Shown: positions 1-9,956 of the stretch, piece after piece
Layout: each line of letters begins with the position of its first letter
Position numbering within the stretch: position 1 is the first letter of the stretch
Source of the DNA: Aminobacterium sp. MB27-C1
GTDB taxonomy: Bacteria > Synergistota > Synergistia > Synergistales > Aminobacteriaceae
Direction: 5' to 3'
Length of the DNA stretch: 64,000 bases
NCBI RefSeq assembly: GCF_030908405.1
Contig: NZ_CP133089.1
Span: forward strand, 558,001-622,000
Translations under genes and position numbers: made by a program
Notes under the pieces: generated by a model
What the model was told of the DNA's origin: nothing
What the model saw: only the letters and a program-made list of their open reading frames with translations
The model's database searches: none

Positions 1-381
1 CGTCGCGAATGTCCCGAGTGTCTGGCGCGTTTTACAACGTATGAAAAAGTTGAAGAAAAAAAGACCCTGCGTGTTATCAAAAAAGACGGAAGCAGAGAAT
101 TTTTTGATAAGGAAAAAATTACAAGGGGGATTAGCAAAGCATGCGAGAAACTTCCAGTCTCCTTAGAGCAGATTGAGGAAGTAGCTTCTCGTATAGAAGA
201 AAGTTTCCGTTCAAGTGGTTATGGGGAAATTCCAGTCTCTCTCATTGGAGAAAAAGTTATGGAAGAACTCAAGTTACTGAATAAAGTAGCATACGTCCGT
301 TTTGCCTCTGTATATCGTGAATTTACTGACCTCTCAAGTTTCCAGCGTGAAATTTCACGTCTTTCTGACGAAAGAGAATAG
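1..381 (+). CDS. nrdR: Transcriptional repressor NrdR, C-terminal part (5' end outside window)
   Basis: The frame is open from base 1 to a TAG at 379-381. It begins inside the N-terminal zinc ribbon (RRECPECLARFTTYE: the second Cys pair, then the conserved RFTTYE) and continues through a complete ATP-cone domain (VIKKDGSREFFDKEKI to YVRFASVYREF). In this family the zinc ribbon binds NrdR boxes upstream of ribonucleotide reductase genes and the ATP-cone senses ATP/dATP. The first pair of zinc cysteines lies upstream of the window. No nrd genes are visible here, so its targets lie elsewhere. Confidence 0.95.
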   Translation, partial: RRECPECLARFTTYEKVEEKKTLRVIKKDGSREFFDKEKITRGISKACEKLPVSLEQIEEVASRIEESFRSSGYGEIPVSLIGEKVMEELKLLNKVAYVRFASVYREFTDLSSFQREISRLSDERE

Positions 382-423
382 TCTTTTTCTATATAATCGT
401 CTCTCTAGTTAAAATTTATACCA

Positions 424-450
424 TTGTTTGATTGGATATTCGTGTATAAT
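424..450 (+). promoter_or_regulatory. Possible promoter of livK
   Basis: A perfect TATAAT lies at 445-450, 69 bases before the livK start, with a weak TTGTTT 15 bases upstream. A second TATAAT at 392-397 has no visible -35. The region is AT-rich throughout, so this is only a candidate. Confidence 0.3.
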
Positions 451-518
451 TACATTATCTTTCTGTATCTTATACTCATATATCTTTTTATTAATATGAA
501 AAAGGAGGGGTTTGGTTT

Positions 519-1652
519 ATGAAGCTGAGAAGAGTAGCATTGGCTCTGGCAATGGTTCTGCTTCTTACAGGGGGGGCTTTTGCCCAGGATACGATTCGTA
601 TCGGTGTCTATCTTCCCCTGACAGGGCAGAATGCTTTCGGTGGTCAGTTGGAGTTGGACGGCGTGAAAATGGCTCATGAAGAAATACCAGAAGTGATGGG
701 AAAGAAAATTGAACTTATCGTTGTTGATAATAAGTCAGACAAAGTTGAGTCAGCAAATGCTGTTAAACGACTGATCGAAAAGGAAAAAGTTATAGCTATT
801 ATAGGAACCTATGGATCTTCTTTGGCTATGGCTGGTGGAGAAGTAGCAGAAAAAGCGGGAATTCCTGTTATGGGTACATCATGCACAAATCCTCTCGTAA
901 CCCAAGGGAAAAAGTATTATTTCCGTGCGTGCTTTATAGATCCTTATCAGGGCGCAGCTGCTGCAACATACGCAATTCGCGAACTTGGTATAAAGAAAGC
1001 CGCTGTTCTTGTTGATGTTTCTAACGACTATAGCGTTGGTTTGGCAGGATTCTTCAAACAGTCTTTTGCAAAACTGGGCGGAGAGATAGTCTCTGAACTT
1101 AAATATAACACTGGAGATCAGGATTTCACGGCCCAGCTTACTGAAATTATCAGTAAGAAACCTGGCATTATGTTTATTCCTTCTTACTTTGCAGAAGGTG
1201 CCATTATCATGAAACAGGCTGCTGAACTCGGAGCAGAGTTTAAGATAATGGGCGGAGATGCCATGGATAATCCAGAGATAGTTACTATTGGTGGAGAAGC
1301 GGTCGAAGGCTTTATGCATACAACTTTCCCATATGACCCATCTATGAAAGATATGAGTCCTCTTGCCAAACAGTTTACTGAAAATTGGAAAAAGGCTCAC
1401 CCCGATAAAGATCCTAACGTCAATGCAGCGCTTGGCTATGATTCGTATCTTCTCGTTATCGATGCCATTAAACGGGCTGGAAACGCTGAGCCAGAAGCGA
1501 TTACCAAGGCTCTGACCGAAACGAAAGACTTCCCCGGAGTAACAGGTAACACCACGATTAATGAGACTCACGATGCTGAAAAAGAAGTAGGAATTGTTAT
1601 GATCAAGGAAGGTAAAAAGACATTTATAGGTACAGTGAAGCCTGAAATGTAA
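519..1652 (+). CDS. livK: Branched-chain amino-acid ABC transporter, substrate-binding protein
   Basis: A 377-residue protein with a classical signal peptide (residues 1-22, positively charged start, Leu-rich core, cleavage near GGAFA-QD). The mature part is a type I periplasmic-binding fold of the Leu/Ile/Val or amide binding class: IRIGVYLPLTGQNAFGG at the start, VVDNKSDKVESANAVKRL, and IIGTYGSSLAMAG in the ligand cleft. Start at 519 is supported by AAAGGAGGGG at 501-510. It is the first gene before permeases and ATPases livHMGF, so it delivers ligand to that transporter. Exact substrate cannot be told from sequence: Leu/Ile/Val, other amino acids or short amides are all used in this family. 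A hairpin follows directly. Confidence 0.93.
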   Translation: MKLRRVALALAMVLLLTGGAFAQDTIRIGVYLPLTGQNAFGGQLELDGVKMAHEEIPEVMGKKIELIVVDNKSDKVESANAVKRLIEKEKVIAIIGTYGSSLAMAGGEVAEKAGIPVMGTSCTNPLVTQGKKYYFRACFIDPYQGAAAATYAIRELGIKKAAVLVDVSNDYSVGLAGFFKQSFAKLGGEIVSELKYNTGDQDFTAQLTEIISKKPGIMFIPSYFAEGAIIMKQAAELGAEFKIMGGDAMDNPEIVTIGGEAVEGFMHTTFPYDPSMKDMSPLAKQFTENWKKAHPDKDPNVNAALGYDSYLLVIDAIKRAGNAEPEAITKALTETKDFPGVTGNTTINETHDAEKEVGIVMIKEGKKTFIGTVKPEM

Positions 1653-1696
1653 AATGGCCTTTCATGTCTCTTTTCAGTAAATTTTAATTTCTATAG

Positions 1697-1728
1697 AGGC
1701 AGGAAGGATAATTTCCTTCCTGCCTTTT
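1697..1728 (+). terminator. Hairpin between livK and livH (partial terminator or mRNA stabiliser)
   Basis: A perfect 12-bp inverted repeat (AGGCAGGAAGGA at 1697-1708, TCCTTCCTGCCT at 1714-1725) with a 5-base loop, followed by TTTT. Its place between the binding-protein gene and the permease genes is typical of hairpins that allow more binding protein than membrane components to be made. Confidence 0.8.
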
Positions 1729-1746
1729 CACAAGGGGGAAGTTGCT

Positions 1747-2640
1747 GTGAGCCTAAATATGTTTATTCAGCATTTATTTAATGCTATTACCCTTGGCTCT
1801 CTATACGGCCTTATTGCCATTGGCTACACTATGGTTTATGGAATTTTACGTCTTATCAATTTTGCTCATGGCGATATTTTTATGCTTGGTGCTTATTTTG
1901 TCTTTTTCTCTGTCACTCTTACTAAATTGCCGTGGGGAATAGCTGTTATTGTTGCTGTAATACTTTCGACTTTTTGTGGAATTTTGGTAGATCGTGTTGC
2001 ATATCGTCCTCTTCGGAACGCGCCCCGTATCTCTGCTCTTATTAGTGCTATTGGCGTTTCTTTCTTTATAGAAAACCTTGGTCTCGTCATTTTTACTGGT
2101 CTTCCTAGACCAGTGGCTCGTCCCGATTGGCTTGTACGTGTCATCAAAGTTGGAGGAGTTAGAATTTTACCCTTAGCAATAGTCGTTCCTCTTGTAACAT
2201 TTCTTCTTGTTATCGGGTTACTGTGGGTCGTGTATAAAACTAAACCAGGTTTGGCTATGCGGGCAATTTCCAAGGATATTGAAACGACACGTCTTATGGG
2301 CGTTTCCGTTGATAAAGTTATAGCCATAACTTTTGCTCTCGGTTCGGCCCTAGCGGCAGCATCGGGTATCATGTGGGCACTGCGATATCCTCAAATTAAC
2401 CCCTTCATGGGGGTTATTCCTGGATTTAAGGCTTTTATAGCAGCTGTTTTTGGCGGTATCGGCTCTATTCAGGGAGCGGTTACTGGGGGAATGATTCTTG
2501 GCATTATTGAGATAATGGTTGTGGCCTTCTTCCCCGCTCTTTCTGGATATCGCGATGCATTTGCATTTATTCTTCTGATCGTTATCCTCCTCATAAAGCC
2601 TACCGGCTTAATGGGGGAGAAGTTGGAGGACAAGATCTGA
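1747..2640 (+). CDS. livH: Branched-chain amino-acid ABC transporter permease LivH
   Basis: A 297-residue polytopic membrane protein of the BPD_transp_2 family. It opens with FNAITLGSLYGLIAIGYTMVYG and contains the family signature INFAHGDIFMLGAYF. About eight hydrophobic segments are visible, and the EAA-like cytoplasmic loop reads AMRAISKDIETTRLMGVSVDK. It starts at GTG 1747 behind AAGGGGGAA, and its TGA stop overlaps the ATG of livM. It should form one half of the inner-membrane channel with LivM. Confidence 0.93.
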   Translation: MSLNMFIQHLFNAITLGSLYGLIAIGYTMVYGILRLINFAHGDIFMLGAYFVFFSVTLTKLPWGIAVIVAVILSTFCGILVDRVAYRPLRNAPRISALISAIGVSFFIENLGLVIFTGLPRPVARPDWLVRVIKVGGVRILPLAIVVPLVTFLLVIGLLWVVYKTKPGLAMRAISKDIETTRLMGVSVDKVIAITFALGSALAAASGIMWALRYPQINPFMGVIPGFKAFIAAVFGGIGSIQGAVTGGMILGIIEIMVVAFFPALSGYRDAFAFILLIVILLIKPTGLMGEKLEDKI

Positions 2641-3686
2641 TGGATAAAAAGAAGAGAAATTTCATACTTAATTTATGCGGAATTGGCCTTTTGGCACTTT
2701 TTATGTACTGGGCACAGGGAAACCTTGATGGGTATAAAATTCAGGTAATCAATCTCGTGGCTGTCAATGCTATTCTTGCACTCAGCCTCAACCTGATTTA
2801 TGGTTTCACCGGAATGTTTTCTTTGGGACATGCAGGATTTATGGCTATTGGTGCCTATGTTTGTGCCATATTAATCTTGAGTCCGGCTCAGAAACAGGCC
2901 TTATGGATTTTGGAACCAATTGTATGGCCCTTTTCTGTTATGAGCGCTCCTTTCCTTGTAGCAGTCTTAGCAGGAGGTCTCGTTGCTGGCTTTTTTGGTT
3001 TACTGATTGCTCTTCCGGTGTTGCGTCTTGGAGGCGATTACCTCGGTATCGCTACCCTTGGTTTTGCCGAAATTATTCGTGTAGTTCTGACGAACATAAC
3101 ACCAATAACAAATGGAGCTCTCGGTATTAAAGGAATTCCCTCCTATTCTAATTTGTGGTGGAATTATGGTTGGCTTCTGTTTACCCTTTACGTTATGGTG
3201 AAATTTATCAATAGCAATTTTGGTAATGTCCTCAAGGCTATCCGAGACGACGAAATAGCGGCCAAAAATATGGGGATCAATACCTTCAAATATCGTGTCA
3301 TTTCTTTTACCATAGGATCATTTTTTGCTGGTATCGGCGGAGCTCTCATGGGGAGCCTTATTACAACTATCGACCCTAAGATGTTTATCTTCCTTCTGAC
3401 TTTCAATATTCTCATGATTACCGTAGCCGGAGGTTTGGGATCCATTACTGGAAGTGTTTTAGGCAGCATCATTATCACCATATTGCTTGAATGGCTTCGT
3501 TTTGTGGAAAACCCCCTCACCATCGGTTCTTTTGAAATTCCCGGAATTCCCGGAATGCGAATGGTTATTTTCTCTCTAGCCCTTATTTTCATTATTCTCT
3601 TCAGAAGAGAGGGCATTATGGGAATGAGAGAATTGACCTGGGATGGTTTATTCGCTCGTTTCTCTAAAGGGGGAAAGACAGAATGA
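2640..3686 (+). CDS. livM: Branched-chain amino-acid ABC transporter permease LivM
   Basis: A 348-residue multi-spanning permease, second member of the LivH/LivM pair. Family hallmarks include NLIYGFTGMFSLGHAGFMAIGAY near residue 55 and the cytoplasmic loop AIRDDEIAAKNMGINTFKYR. The ATG overlaps the livH stop by one base and the stop overlaps the livG start, so translation is probably coupled along livHMGF. Confidence 0.92.
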   Translation: MDKKKRNFILNLCGIGLLALFMYWAQGNLDGYKIQVINLVAVNAILALSLNLIYGFTGMFSLGHAGFMAIGAYVCAILILSPAQKQALWILEPIVWPFSVMSAPFLVAVLAGGLVAGFFGLLIALPVLRLGGDYLGIATLGFAEIIRVVLTNITPITNGALGIKGIPSYSNLWWNYGWLLFTLYVMVKFINSNFGNVLKAIRDDEIAAKNMGINTFKYRVISFTIGSFFAGIGGALMGSLITTIDPKMFIFLLTFNILMITVAGGLGSITGSVLGSIIITILLEWLRFVENPLTIGSFEIPGIPGMRMVIFSLALIFIILFRREGIMGMRELTWDGLFARFSKGGKTE

Positions 3687-4471
3687 ATCAGGTCAAAACA
3701 GTGCTTGAAACCAAAGAAATTACTATGCGTTTCGGAGGATTGACAGCTGTTAACTCCTTAAATATGGCAGTTCCCCAGGGAAGCATTGTCGGACTCATTG
3801 GTCCCAACGGAGCAGGAAAAACGACAGTATTCAATATGATTACCGGTTTTTATACTCCGACAGAGGGAAGCGTTTTCTTTAACGGCAATGAAATTACTGG
3901 ACTTCCCCCATATAAAGTGTGCGAAACGGGCATTGCCAGAACGTTTCAAAACATACGACTTTTTACGAATGAAACTGTCTTGCAGAATGTAATGATAGGT
4001 TGTCACGTACGACAGAAAAGTAAATGGTGGATGGCTCCTTTTCTTATCCCGTCAATGATCAGGGAAGAGAAGGAAATTCGAGAAAAATCAATGAAATTGC
4101 TGGAGTCAGTTGCGTTGGCTCAACATGCGGATGAGCTTTCAAGTTCTTTACCCTATGGAGCGCAACGGCGTCTTGAAATTGCTCGTGCACTGGCCACTGA
4201 ACCAAGCTTTTTGCTTTTAGACGAGCCAGCTGCAGGAATGAATCCCCTCGAAACTGTAGAACTCATGGCTTTTATTCGCAGAATCAGAGATGAATTCAAC
4301 TTGACAATACTTCTTATAGAACATGATATGAAAGTAGTCATGGGAATCTGTGAATATATATGGGTTCTTGATTATGGGAAGCTTATTGCCGAGGGAGATC
4401 CGGAAGCAATACAGTCTAACCCTCGAGTTATCGAAGCTTACCTAGGAGAGGAGTACGCGAAAAATGCTTAA
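3683..4471 (+). CDS. livG: Branched-chain amino-acid ABC transporter ATP-binding protein LivG
   Basis: A 262-residue ABC ATPase with Walker A GPNGAGKTT (about residue 40), a signature-like LPYGAQRRLEIARALA, Walker B LLLDEPAAGMNP and switch His in IEHDMKVVM. The LPYG(A/E)QRRLEIARAL version of the signature and the GMNP after Walker B are characteristic of LivG. The gene overlaps livM upstream and livF downstream. With LivF it energises import through LivHM at the cytoplasmic face. Confidence 0.93.
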   Translation: MNQVKTVLETKEITMRFGGLTAVNSLNMAVPQGSIVGLIGPNGAGKTTVFNMITGFYTPTEGSVFFNGNEITGLPPYKVCETGIARTFQNIRLFTNETVLQNVMIGCHVRQKSKWWMAPFLIPSMIREEKEIREKSMKLLESVALAQHADELSSSLPYGAQRRLEIARALATEPSFLLLDEPAAGMNPLETVELMAFIRRIRDEFNLTILLIEHDMKVVMGICEYIWVLDYGKLIAEGDPEAIQSNPRVIEAYLGEEYAKNA

Positions 4472-5183
4472 GGTTGAAGATCTTCACGTTTACTATGGCG
4501 GTATTCATGCTGTCAAGGGCATTAGTCTCGATATTCCACGAGGGCAGATTGTAACGTTAATAGGGGCCAATGGTGCAGGTAAAAGCAGTACGATCAGAAG
4601 TATTGCCGGCCTTGTTAAAACAGCTAAAGGTAAAATCTTATATACGAACGGCAACGGCATAGAAGAGAATATATTGGGCAAAGCTCCAGAAAATATTGTT
4701 AAAAAAGGAATTGCCATGAGCCCTGAGGGACGGAGGATCCTTCCCCATCTCACTGTTGAAGAAAATCTATTTTTGGGTGCTTATATACGTGACGATAAAG
4801 AAGGCATTCAAAAAGATATCGATCACGTTTATTCCCTCTTCCCTCGACTTAAAGAGCGCGCCTGGCAAAAAGGTGGAACTCTTTCTGGAGGAGAGCAGCA
4901 AATGCTTGCCGTAGGACGTGCTCTAATGAGCAGACCTGAACTTGTTATGATGGATGAACCTTCCTTGGGGTTGGCTCCCATGCTTGTTAAAGAAGTTTTC
5001 GATATTATTCAGGAAATCAACGCACAGGGGAAGACCGTTCTTCTTGTAGAGCAGAATGCCTTTGCAGCCCTTAAAATCGCCAACTATGCCTATATTCTGG
5101 AAGTGGGAAGCATTGTCCTTTCAGGTACGGGCGAAGAGTTGTTGAAAAATCCGCGAGTAAAAGAAGCCTATCTGGGCGGCTAA
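4464..5183 (+). CDS. livF: Branched-chain amino-acid ABC transporter ATP-binding protein LivF
   Basis: A 239-residue ABC ATPase: Walker A GANGAGKSST, signature TLSGGEQQMLAVGRALM, Walker B LVMMDEPSLGLAP and switch region LLVEQNAFAAL. The (M/E)SPEGRRILPHLTVEENL segment is typical of LivF. It is the last gene of the liv operon and is followed by a strong terminator at 5216. Confidence 0.93.
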   Translation: MLKVEDLHVYYGGIHAVKGISLDIPRGQIVTLIGANGAGKSSTIRSIAGLVKTAKGKILYTNGNGIEENILGKAPENIVKKGIAMSPEGRRILPHLTVEENLFLGAYIRDDKEGIQKDIDHVYSLFPRLKERAWQKGGTLSGGEQQMLAVGRALMSRPELVMMDEPSLGLAPMLVKEVFDIIQEINAQGKTVLLVEQNAFAALKIANYAYILEVGSIVLSGTGEELLKNPRVKEAYLGG

Positions 5184-5215
5184 AAATAGTAGTATAATAA
5201 ATTGTTATGAAAAGC

Positions 5216-5247
5216 AAGGGGACGGATGACTTGCCGTCCCCTTCTTT
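5216..5247 (+). terminator. Terminator of the liv operon
   Basis: AAGGGGACGG (5216-5225) pairs with CCGTCCCCTT (5234-5243), giving a 10-bp stem with an 8-base loop followed by CTTTG. The U-tract is short but the stem is GC-rich and sits 32 bases after the livF stop. Confidence 0.75.
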
Positions 5248-5307
5248 GTGTCATAATATTGAGATGCTTAGCAACAGAGAAAATTAGTTGAGGAGGCACC
5301 CGTTTAA

Positions 5308-5877
5308 ATGTCTGCCCTGAATGTCCCAAATATGTTAAGTTTGCTACGAGTTTTTCTTTCTCCATTAGTTGTTATATTTTTGACTTTAAAAATAAGTACG
5401 CCTGTCCCTATCTTTGAAAAATTGGGAGCAAGCATTAGCTACGGAGATCTTATTGCAGGTTTCGTTTTCATCATAGCGGCTCTTACAGATACTGCCGATG
5501 GATACATTGCTCGTAAAAAAGGTATAGTTACGAATTTGGGCAAATTTATTGATCCCTTAGCAGATAAGATACTGGTTATTGCGGCATTAATATCGCTCGT
5601 TGAATTGCAGCGTTTGCCGGCTTGGATTGTTGTTGTGATTATCGCAAGAGATTTTATCGTTACCGGAGTTCGGCTTGTTGCTGCTGCTGAAGGAGTTGTT
5701 ATTGCGGCATCTTCTATGGGAAAGTTGAAAACAGTAGGTCAGATTATTGCTATATCATTGCTTATTTTTAACTTGCCTGGCGGCCTTCCTGCAATGTGGA
5801 TTGCAATGATCCTTACCGTCTGGTCTGGTATGGAATATCTTATTAAAGGGCGTAATATGCTTTTCGATGCTTCATAA
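5308..5877 (+). CDS. pgsA: CDP-diacylglycerol--glycerol-3-phosphate 3-phosphatidyltransferase
   Basis: A 189-residue membrane protein that should make phosphatidylglycerol phosphate, the committed step to phosphatidylglycerol. The CDP-alcohol phosphotransferase motif DG-x2-AR-x8-G-x3-D-x3-D is complete: ADTADGYIARKKG, then NLGKFIDPLADK. The N-terminal NVPNMLSLLRVFLSP is typical of PgsA, and several hydrophobic helices follow. GAGGAGG precedes the ATG. A peptidase gene begins 25 bases after its stop. Confidence 0.92.
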   Translation: MSALNVPNMLSLLRVFLSPLVVIFLTLKISTPVPIFEKLGASISYGDLIAGFVFIIAALTDTADGYIARKKGIVTNLGKFIDPLADKILVIAALISLVELQRLPAWIVVVIIARDFIVTGVRLVAAAEGVVIAASSMGKLKTVGQIIAISLLIFNLPGGLPAMWIAMILTVWSGMEYLIKGRNMLFDAS

Positions 5878-5902
5878 TCATGGAGAAAGAAGGGGTTTAA
5901 CA

Positions 5903-7126
5903 ATGACTTCTCATGTCATTCAATATGTTGATACGATTCAAGATCGAATCGTGAAGAGTTTGGCTGAACTTGTAGAATACCCTGCTGTTTCCCCCCATGA
6001 AGGAGGAGAAGGTGAGAATAGAAAAGCCCGTTTTCTGGAAAAACTTGCTCAAGAATTAGGTCTCTCTCATATCCAATGGCATAACGCTCCAGATGAACTA
6101 GCGCCAGAAGGATTCAGGCCTAATCTGGTTATACGCGTTCCGGGGAAAACTGATAAGAGGCTTTGGATCATTACTCATATGGATGTGGTTCCTGAAGGTG
6201 ACCGCAGTTTATGGCAGACGGATCCTTTTAAAGCTGTAATCAAGGAAAATCGTATCTATGGCCGTGGTAGTAATGATAATGGTCAAGAGCTCATTGCTAG
6301 TCTGTACGCTGCCGCAGCCATGAAGGAATGCAATATTCTGCCTGAATATGAGACATATCTTTGTTTTGTTGCAGATGAAGAACTGGGCAGTGAGTTTGGA
6401 ATTCAATATCTTATAGAGCAGAATCTTTTTAAAGAGGATGATCTGATTATCGTTCCTGATGGTGGGAACGATCGGGGAGATTTTGTAGAAGTTGCCGAAA
6501 AGAGTATCCTATGGCTTCAGTTTACAGTAGGAGGACAGCAAGTTCATGCGAGTAGGCCTGATTTAGGATTAAATGCGTGTCGCATCGCGAATGCCTTTGC
6601 TACGGAACTTGACAAGGCTTTTCATGACGCTTTTCCTGAAGAGGACAATCTTTTTACACCACCTTTTTCCACATTCGAACCTACACGACGTTTACCTAAT
6701 GTAGGAAACGTCAATACGATTCCAGGTAAAGAAACATTTTGTTTCGACTGTCGCATTTTACCCTCTGTGAATGTAGATGATGTTTTAAATGTAGTTTCCC
6801 AAGTAATTAGCCCAATAGAGAAAGAGTATGGAGGAAAGATAAAATTGACTGTTCTTCAGAGAACGGATTCTACCCCCCCAACTCCGCTGGATGCTCCAAT
6901 CGTTCACCTGCTTACCAAGGCGATTAAAGCCGTTTACAGTTTTGATCCCGAGGTGGGTGGCGTTGGAGGAGGAACGTGTGCTGCATATTTTAGAAAAGAG
7001 GATATTCCAGCTGTTGTTTGGGCTCAGGAGGCAGATGTAGCTCATATGCCTAACGAATATTGTGAAATTGAACATCTGATAAACGAAACCAAGGTTTTTG
7101 CCCTCTTAATGGCTGGTGTAGAATAA
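5903..7126 (+). CDS. M20 family metallopeptidase/deacylase (ArgE/DapE/PepV-like)
   Basis: A cytoplasmic dinuclear-zinc hydrolase of the M20 clan, 407 residues. Visible metal and catalytic motifs: THMDVVPEG (first His and Asp), GRGSNDNGQ (bridging Asp), ADEELGSEFG (catalytic Glu pair), VPDGGNDRGDF and the last zinc His in VAHMPNEY. Start at ATG 5903 is preferred over an upstream ATG at 5867 because AAGAAGGGG (5887-5895) is correctly spaced and the longer version would run into pgsA. The substrate is unknown: dipeptides or acylated amino acids are usual, fitting a peptide-fermenting organism. Confidence 0.85.
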   Translation: MTSHVIQYVDTIQDRIVKSLAELVEYPAVSPHEGGEGENRKARFLEKLAQELGLSHIQWHNAPDELAPEGFRPNLVIRVPGKTDKRLWIITHMDVVPEGDRSLWQTDPFKAVIKENRIYGRGSNDNGQELIASLYAAAAMKECNILPEYETYLCFVADEELGSEFGIQYLIEQNLFKEDDLIIVPDGGNDRGDFVEVAEKSILWLQFTVGGQQVHASRPDLGLNACRIANAFATELDKAFHDAFPEEDNLFTPPFSTFEPTRRLPNVGNVNTIPGKETFCFDCRILPSVNVDDVLNVVSQVISPIEKEYGGKIKLTVLQRTDSTPPTPLDAPIVHLLTKAIKAVYSFDPEVGGVGGGTCAAYFRKEDIPAVVWAQEADVAHMPNEYCEIEHLINETKVFALLMAGVE

Positions 7127-7132
7127 AAACAA

Positions 7133-7170
7133 GGGCGGAGGAATAAGAGCCTCCGCCCATATTTTATTTT
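7133..7170 (+). terminator. Terminator after the M20 peptidase gene
   Basis: GGGCGGAGG (7133-7141) pairs with CCTCCGCCC (7150-7158), 9 bp with an 8-base loop, followed by the T-rich ATATTTTATTTT. Confidence 0.85.
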
Positions 7171-7184
7171 AAGTGAAAATACTT

Positions 7185-7214
7185 TTGACCCACTCCTTTG
7201 TTACAGCATATAAT
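7185..7214 (+). promoter_or_regulatory. Promoter of secA
   Basis: TTGACC (7185-7190), an 18-base spacer and a perfect TATAAT (7209-7214), immediately after a terminator and 47 bases before the secA start. Confidence 0.75.
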
Positions 7215-7261
7215 GTTTTTTTGTGGAATGATTATTGCAAATATTTGTAGAGGTGAAGTGA

Positions 7262-9937
7262 ATGTTTAATGGCTTAAAGCGCGTTCTGGGGTTGGACCCT
7301 AATGAACGGGCGCTCAAGAGATATCGCCAGATTGTTGATGATATCAATGAGCTCGAAGCGGAAATGACGGCGAGAAGCGATGACGAGCTTCGTTCCTTGG
7401 TTACAGATTATAAAGAGCGTCTCAATAATGGTGAAAGTCCAGATGATCTATTAAAAGAAGTTTTTGCCTTGGTGAGGGAAGTTTCACGTCGAACCCTTGG
7501 TCTTCGCCATTTCGATGTGCAGCTTATGGGAGGCATTGCCCTTCACGAAGGAAAAATAACTGAAATGAAAACAGGAGAAGGAAAAACTCTTGTTGCTACT
7601 TTGGCCGTTGTCCTCAATGCACTTTCTGGGCAAGGTGTTCATGTCATTACAGTAAACGACTATTTGGCGAGACGTGACGCTGAATGGATGGGGCCCATAT
7701 ATCATTTTTTAGGCCTGTCTGTTGGTGTTATATACGCCTATATGGATCAGGAAGAGCGTAAAAAAGCCTATCTTTCTGATGTGACATACGGTACAAACAG
7801 TGAGTTCGGTTTCGATTATCTGCGAGACAATATGGCTGTTTCCCAGGAACAGCTTGTTCAACGACCTCACCATTTCTGTATTGTTGACGAAGTCGACTCT
7901 ATTTTGATCGATGAAGCGCGAACGCCTCTTATTATCTCAGGTCCTTCTGAAGACAACGTAGAGATGTACAACACAGCAGACCAGATAGCGAGACAGCTTA
8001 AAGAAGGTCCGGATTTTGAGAAAGATGAAAAAGAACGGAATGTCTCCATTACAGAAGAAGGAATAGCGAAGTGTGAGAAACTGCTGAAGATGCCAGGGCT
8101 TTTTTCTGACGCGGCTCATTCTGATCTGGCTCACAGAATCGTGCAGGCAATTAAGGCTCATGTGCTTTTTCAGAAAGATGTACACTATGTCATCAAAGAT
8201 GGTGAGATTGTAATAGTCGATGAATTTACAGGCCGTCTTATGTTTGGACGTCGCTACTCAGATGGATTGCATCAGGCCATTGAGGCGAAGGAAAAAGTTA
8301 AAGTCGGAAGAGAGAGTCAAACCCTTGCTACCATAACTCTTCAGAACTACTTCCGTATGTACCAGAAACTGGCGGGAATGACAGGTACGGCTATAACCGA
8401 AGCAGAAGAATTCAAAGAGATTTACGGACTTGAGGTTATTTTGGTTCCTACGAATAAGCCTATGGTTCGTAAAGATCTTCCAGATGTCATCTATCGTACG
8501 TCTTTAGAAAAATTTCATGCTGTTGCAGAGGAAGTTGCAGAGACTTATGAGCAGAAGCAACCTGTACTTGTAGGCACGACGTCAATAGAAAATTCTGAAC
8601 ATATTAGCAAACTTCTTAAAGCACGTAAAATTCCTCATCAGGTCTTGAATGCCAAGTACCACGAAAGGGAAGCCCAGATTGTGGCCCAGGCTGGACGAGC
8701 TGGGGCTATTACCGTAGCTACAAATATGGCAGGACGTGGAACAGATATTGTTTTAGGAGGAAATCCAGAATTTTTGGCCAAAGAGACCCTTCGAAAAGAG
8801 GGCGATGAAAATGCTCAGAACACTAAGCATTATGAAGAACTACTCGAAGAATATCGAAACATTTGTGCAGAAGAGCGCGATCAGGTTCTCAAAAGTGGCG
8901 GCCTTAAAATTATTGGAACGGAGCGTCACGAATCGCGAAGAATCGATAATCAGCTGAGGGGACGAGCAGGTCGTCAGGGCGATCCTGGTTCCAGCCGCTT
9001 CTATCTCTCTTTGGAAGATGACCTCTTAAGACTTTTCGGGTCTGATCGTATTCATGGACTTATGGAAAAGCTTGGCATGGAAGAGGGAGAAGCTATTGAG
9101 CATAACCTTTTGACGAAAGCTATTGAGTCGGCACAGAAAAAAGTAGAGCAGATGCACTTTGACATTCGTCGTCAGCTCTTGGCATACGACAACGTTATGA
9201 ATCAACAGCGTGAAGCTGTTTATGGTGAGCGACGCCAGATTCTTACGGATAAAGATATTATTGAGCATACATGGGAAGTTATTCAGGGCGTTATAGGTGA
9301 TGTGTTAGACCACTACTTCCCCGAAGATGGGGAGGCGGAGTCAGAGAGAGCTGCTTCAAAGTTAAAAAGTATCTTTGGTCCAGGGCTTGACTCCTTTTTG
9401 AAAGATGTAGATAGCCGCCGTCTTTTGCCAGAGGCCTCTGAACAGATAAAACAGGAAGTCGAAAATCGTTTCAGGATAAAGATAAAGAATCTGGGATCGG
9501 CAATTTCTGACGAACTGATGCGTTTTATTGTTCTTCACACGCTAGATAGCAGTTGGAAAGACCACTTACTTGCAATGGATGAATTACGGAGAGGAATAGG
9601 CCTTCGTGCAATTGGTCAAAAAGATCCTCTGCTTGAATATCAGTTCGAATCGTATAATCTTTTCCAGGCAATGATGGAAAGGGTAAGAGAATCTATTGCT
9701 GAACTTGCTTTCAGAGTAACAGTAGTTTCAGAGGAAACGCGGAGGACTCCTGATCGGAGGAATCTTAGGGAAAGTAGAGATTTCACTCTTCCTTTCCCTT
9801 CAGAAGAGGTTCCGGGAGCTCAGGTTGGTGCCGAAAAACCTCAACCAATACGAAAGGGTCCCAAAGTAGGGCGCAATGATCCGTGTCCATGTGGCAGCGG
9901 AAAAAAGTATAAACACTGCTGTGGCAAAAACGCCTAA
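7262..9937 (+). CDS. secA: Protein translocase subunit SecA
   Basis: The ATPase motor of the Sec export pathway, 891 residues, full length for the family. It shows Walker [10 protein letters not shown] (residues about 103-110), the DEAD-like [18 protein letters not shown], the second nucleotide-binding domain ([30 protein letters not shown]) and the helical scaffold ending in [12 protein letters not shown]. The extreme C-terminus has the zinc-binding SecB/ribosome-contact motif [14 protein letters not shown]. It starts at ATG 7262 with a GAGGTGA ribosome-binding site. A secreted protein gene follows 19 bases downstream. Confidence 0.98.
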   Translation: MFNGLKRVLGLDPNERALKRYRQIVDDINELEAEMTARSDDELRSLVTDYKERLNNGESPDDLLKEVFALVREVSRRTLGLRHFDVQLMGGIALHEGKITEMKTGEGKTLVATLAVVLNALSGQGVHVITVNDYLARRDAEWMGPIYHFLGLSVGVIYAYMDQEERKKAYLSDVTYGTNSEFGFDYLRDNMAVSQEQLVQRPHHFCIVDEVDSILIDEARTPLIISGPSEDNVEMYNTADQIARQLKEGPDFEKDEKERNVSITEEGIAKCEKLLKMPGLFSDAAHSDLAHRIVQAIKAHVLFQKDVHYVIKDGEIVIVDEFTGRLMFGRRYSDGLHQAIEAKEKVKVGRESQTLATITLQNYFRMYQKLAGMTGTAITEAEEFKEIYGLEVILVPTNKPMVRKDLPDVIYRTSLEKFHAVAEEVAETYEQKQPVLVGTTSIENSEHISKLLKARKIPHQVLNAKYHEREAQIVAQAGRAGAITVATNMAGRGTDIVLGGNPEFLAKETLRKEGDENAQNTKHYEELLEEYRNICAEERDQVLKSGGLKIIGTERHESRRIDNQLRGRAGRQGDPGSSRFYLSLEDDLLRLFGSDRIHGLMEKLGMEEGEAIEHNLLTKAIESAQKKVEQMHFDIRRQLLAYDNVMNQQREAVYGERRQILTDKDIIEHTWEVIQGVIGDVLDHYFPEDGEAESERAASKLKSIFGPGLDSFLKDVDSRRLLPEASEQIKQEVENRFRIKIKNLGSAISDELMRFIVLHTLDSSWKDHLLAMDELRRGIGLRAIGQKDPLLEYQFESYNLFQAMMERVRESIAELAFRVTVVSEETRRTPDRRNLRESRDFTLPFPSEEVPGAQVGAEKPQPIRKGPKVGRNDPCPCGSGKKYKHCCGKNA

Positions 9938-9956
9938 AATGAGGAGGAAAATAAGT

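Noticed and set aside
5867-5902. Upstream ATG start of the M20 peptidase overlapping pgsA
   Set aside because: The extension contains the ribosome-binding site for ATG 5903 and has no conserved residues.
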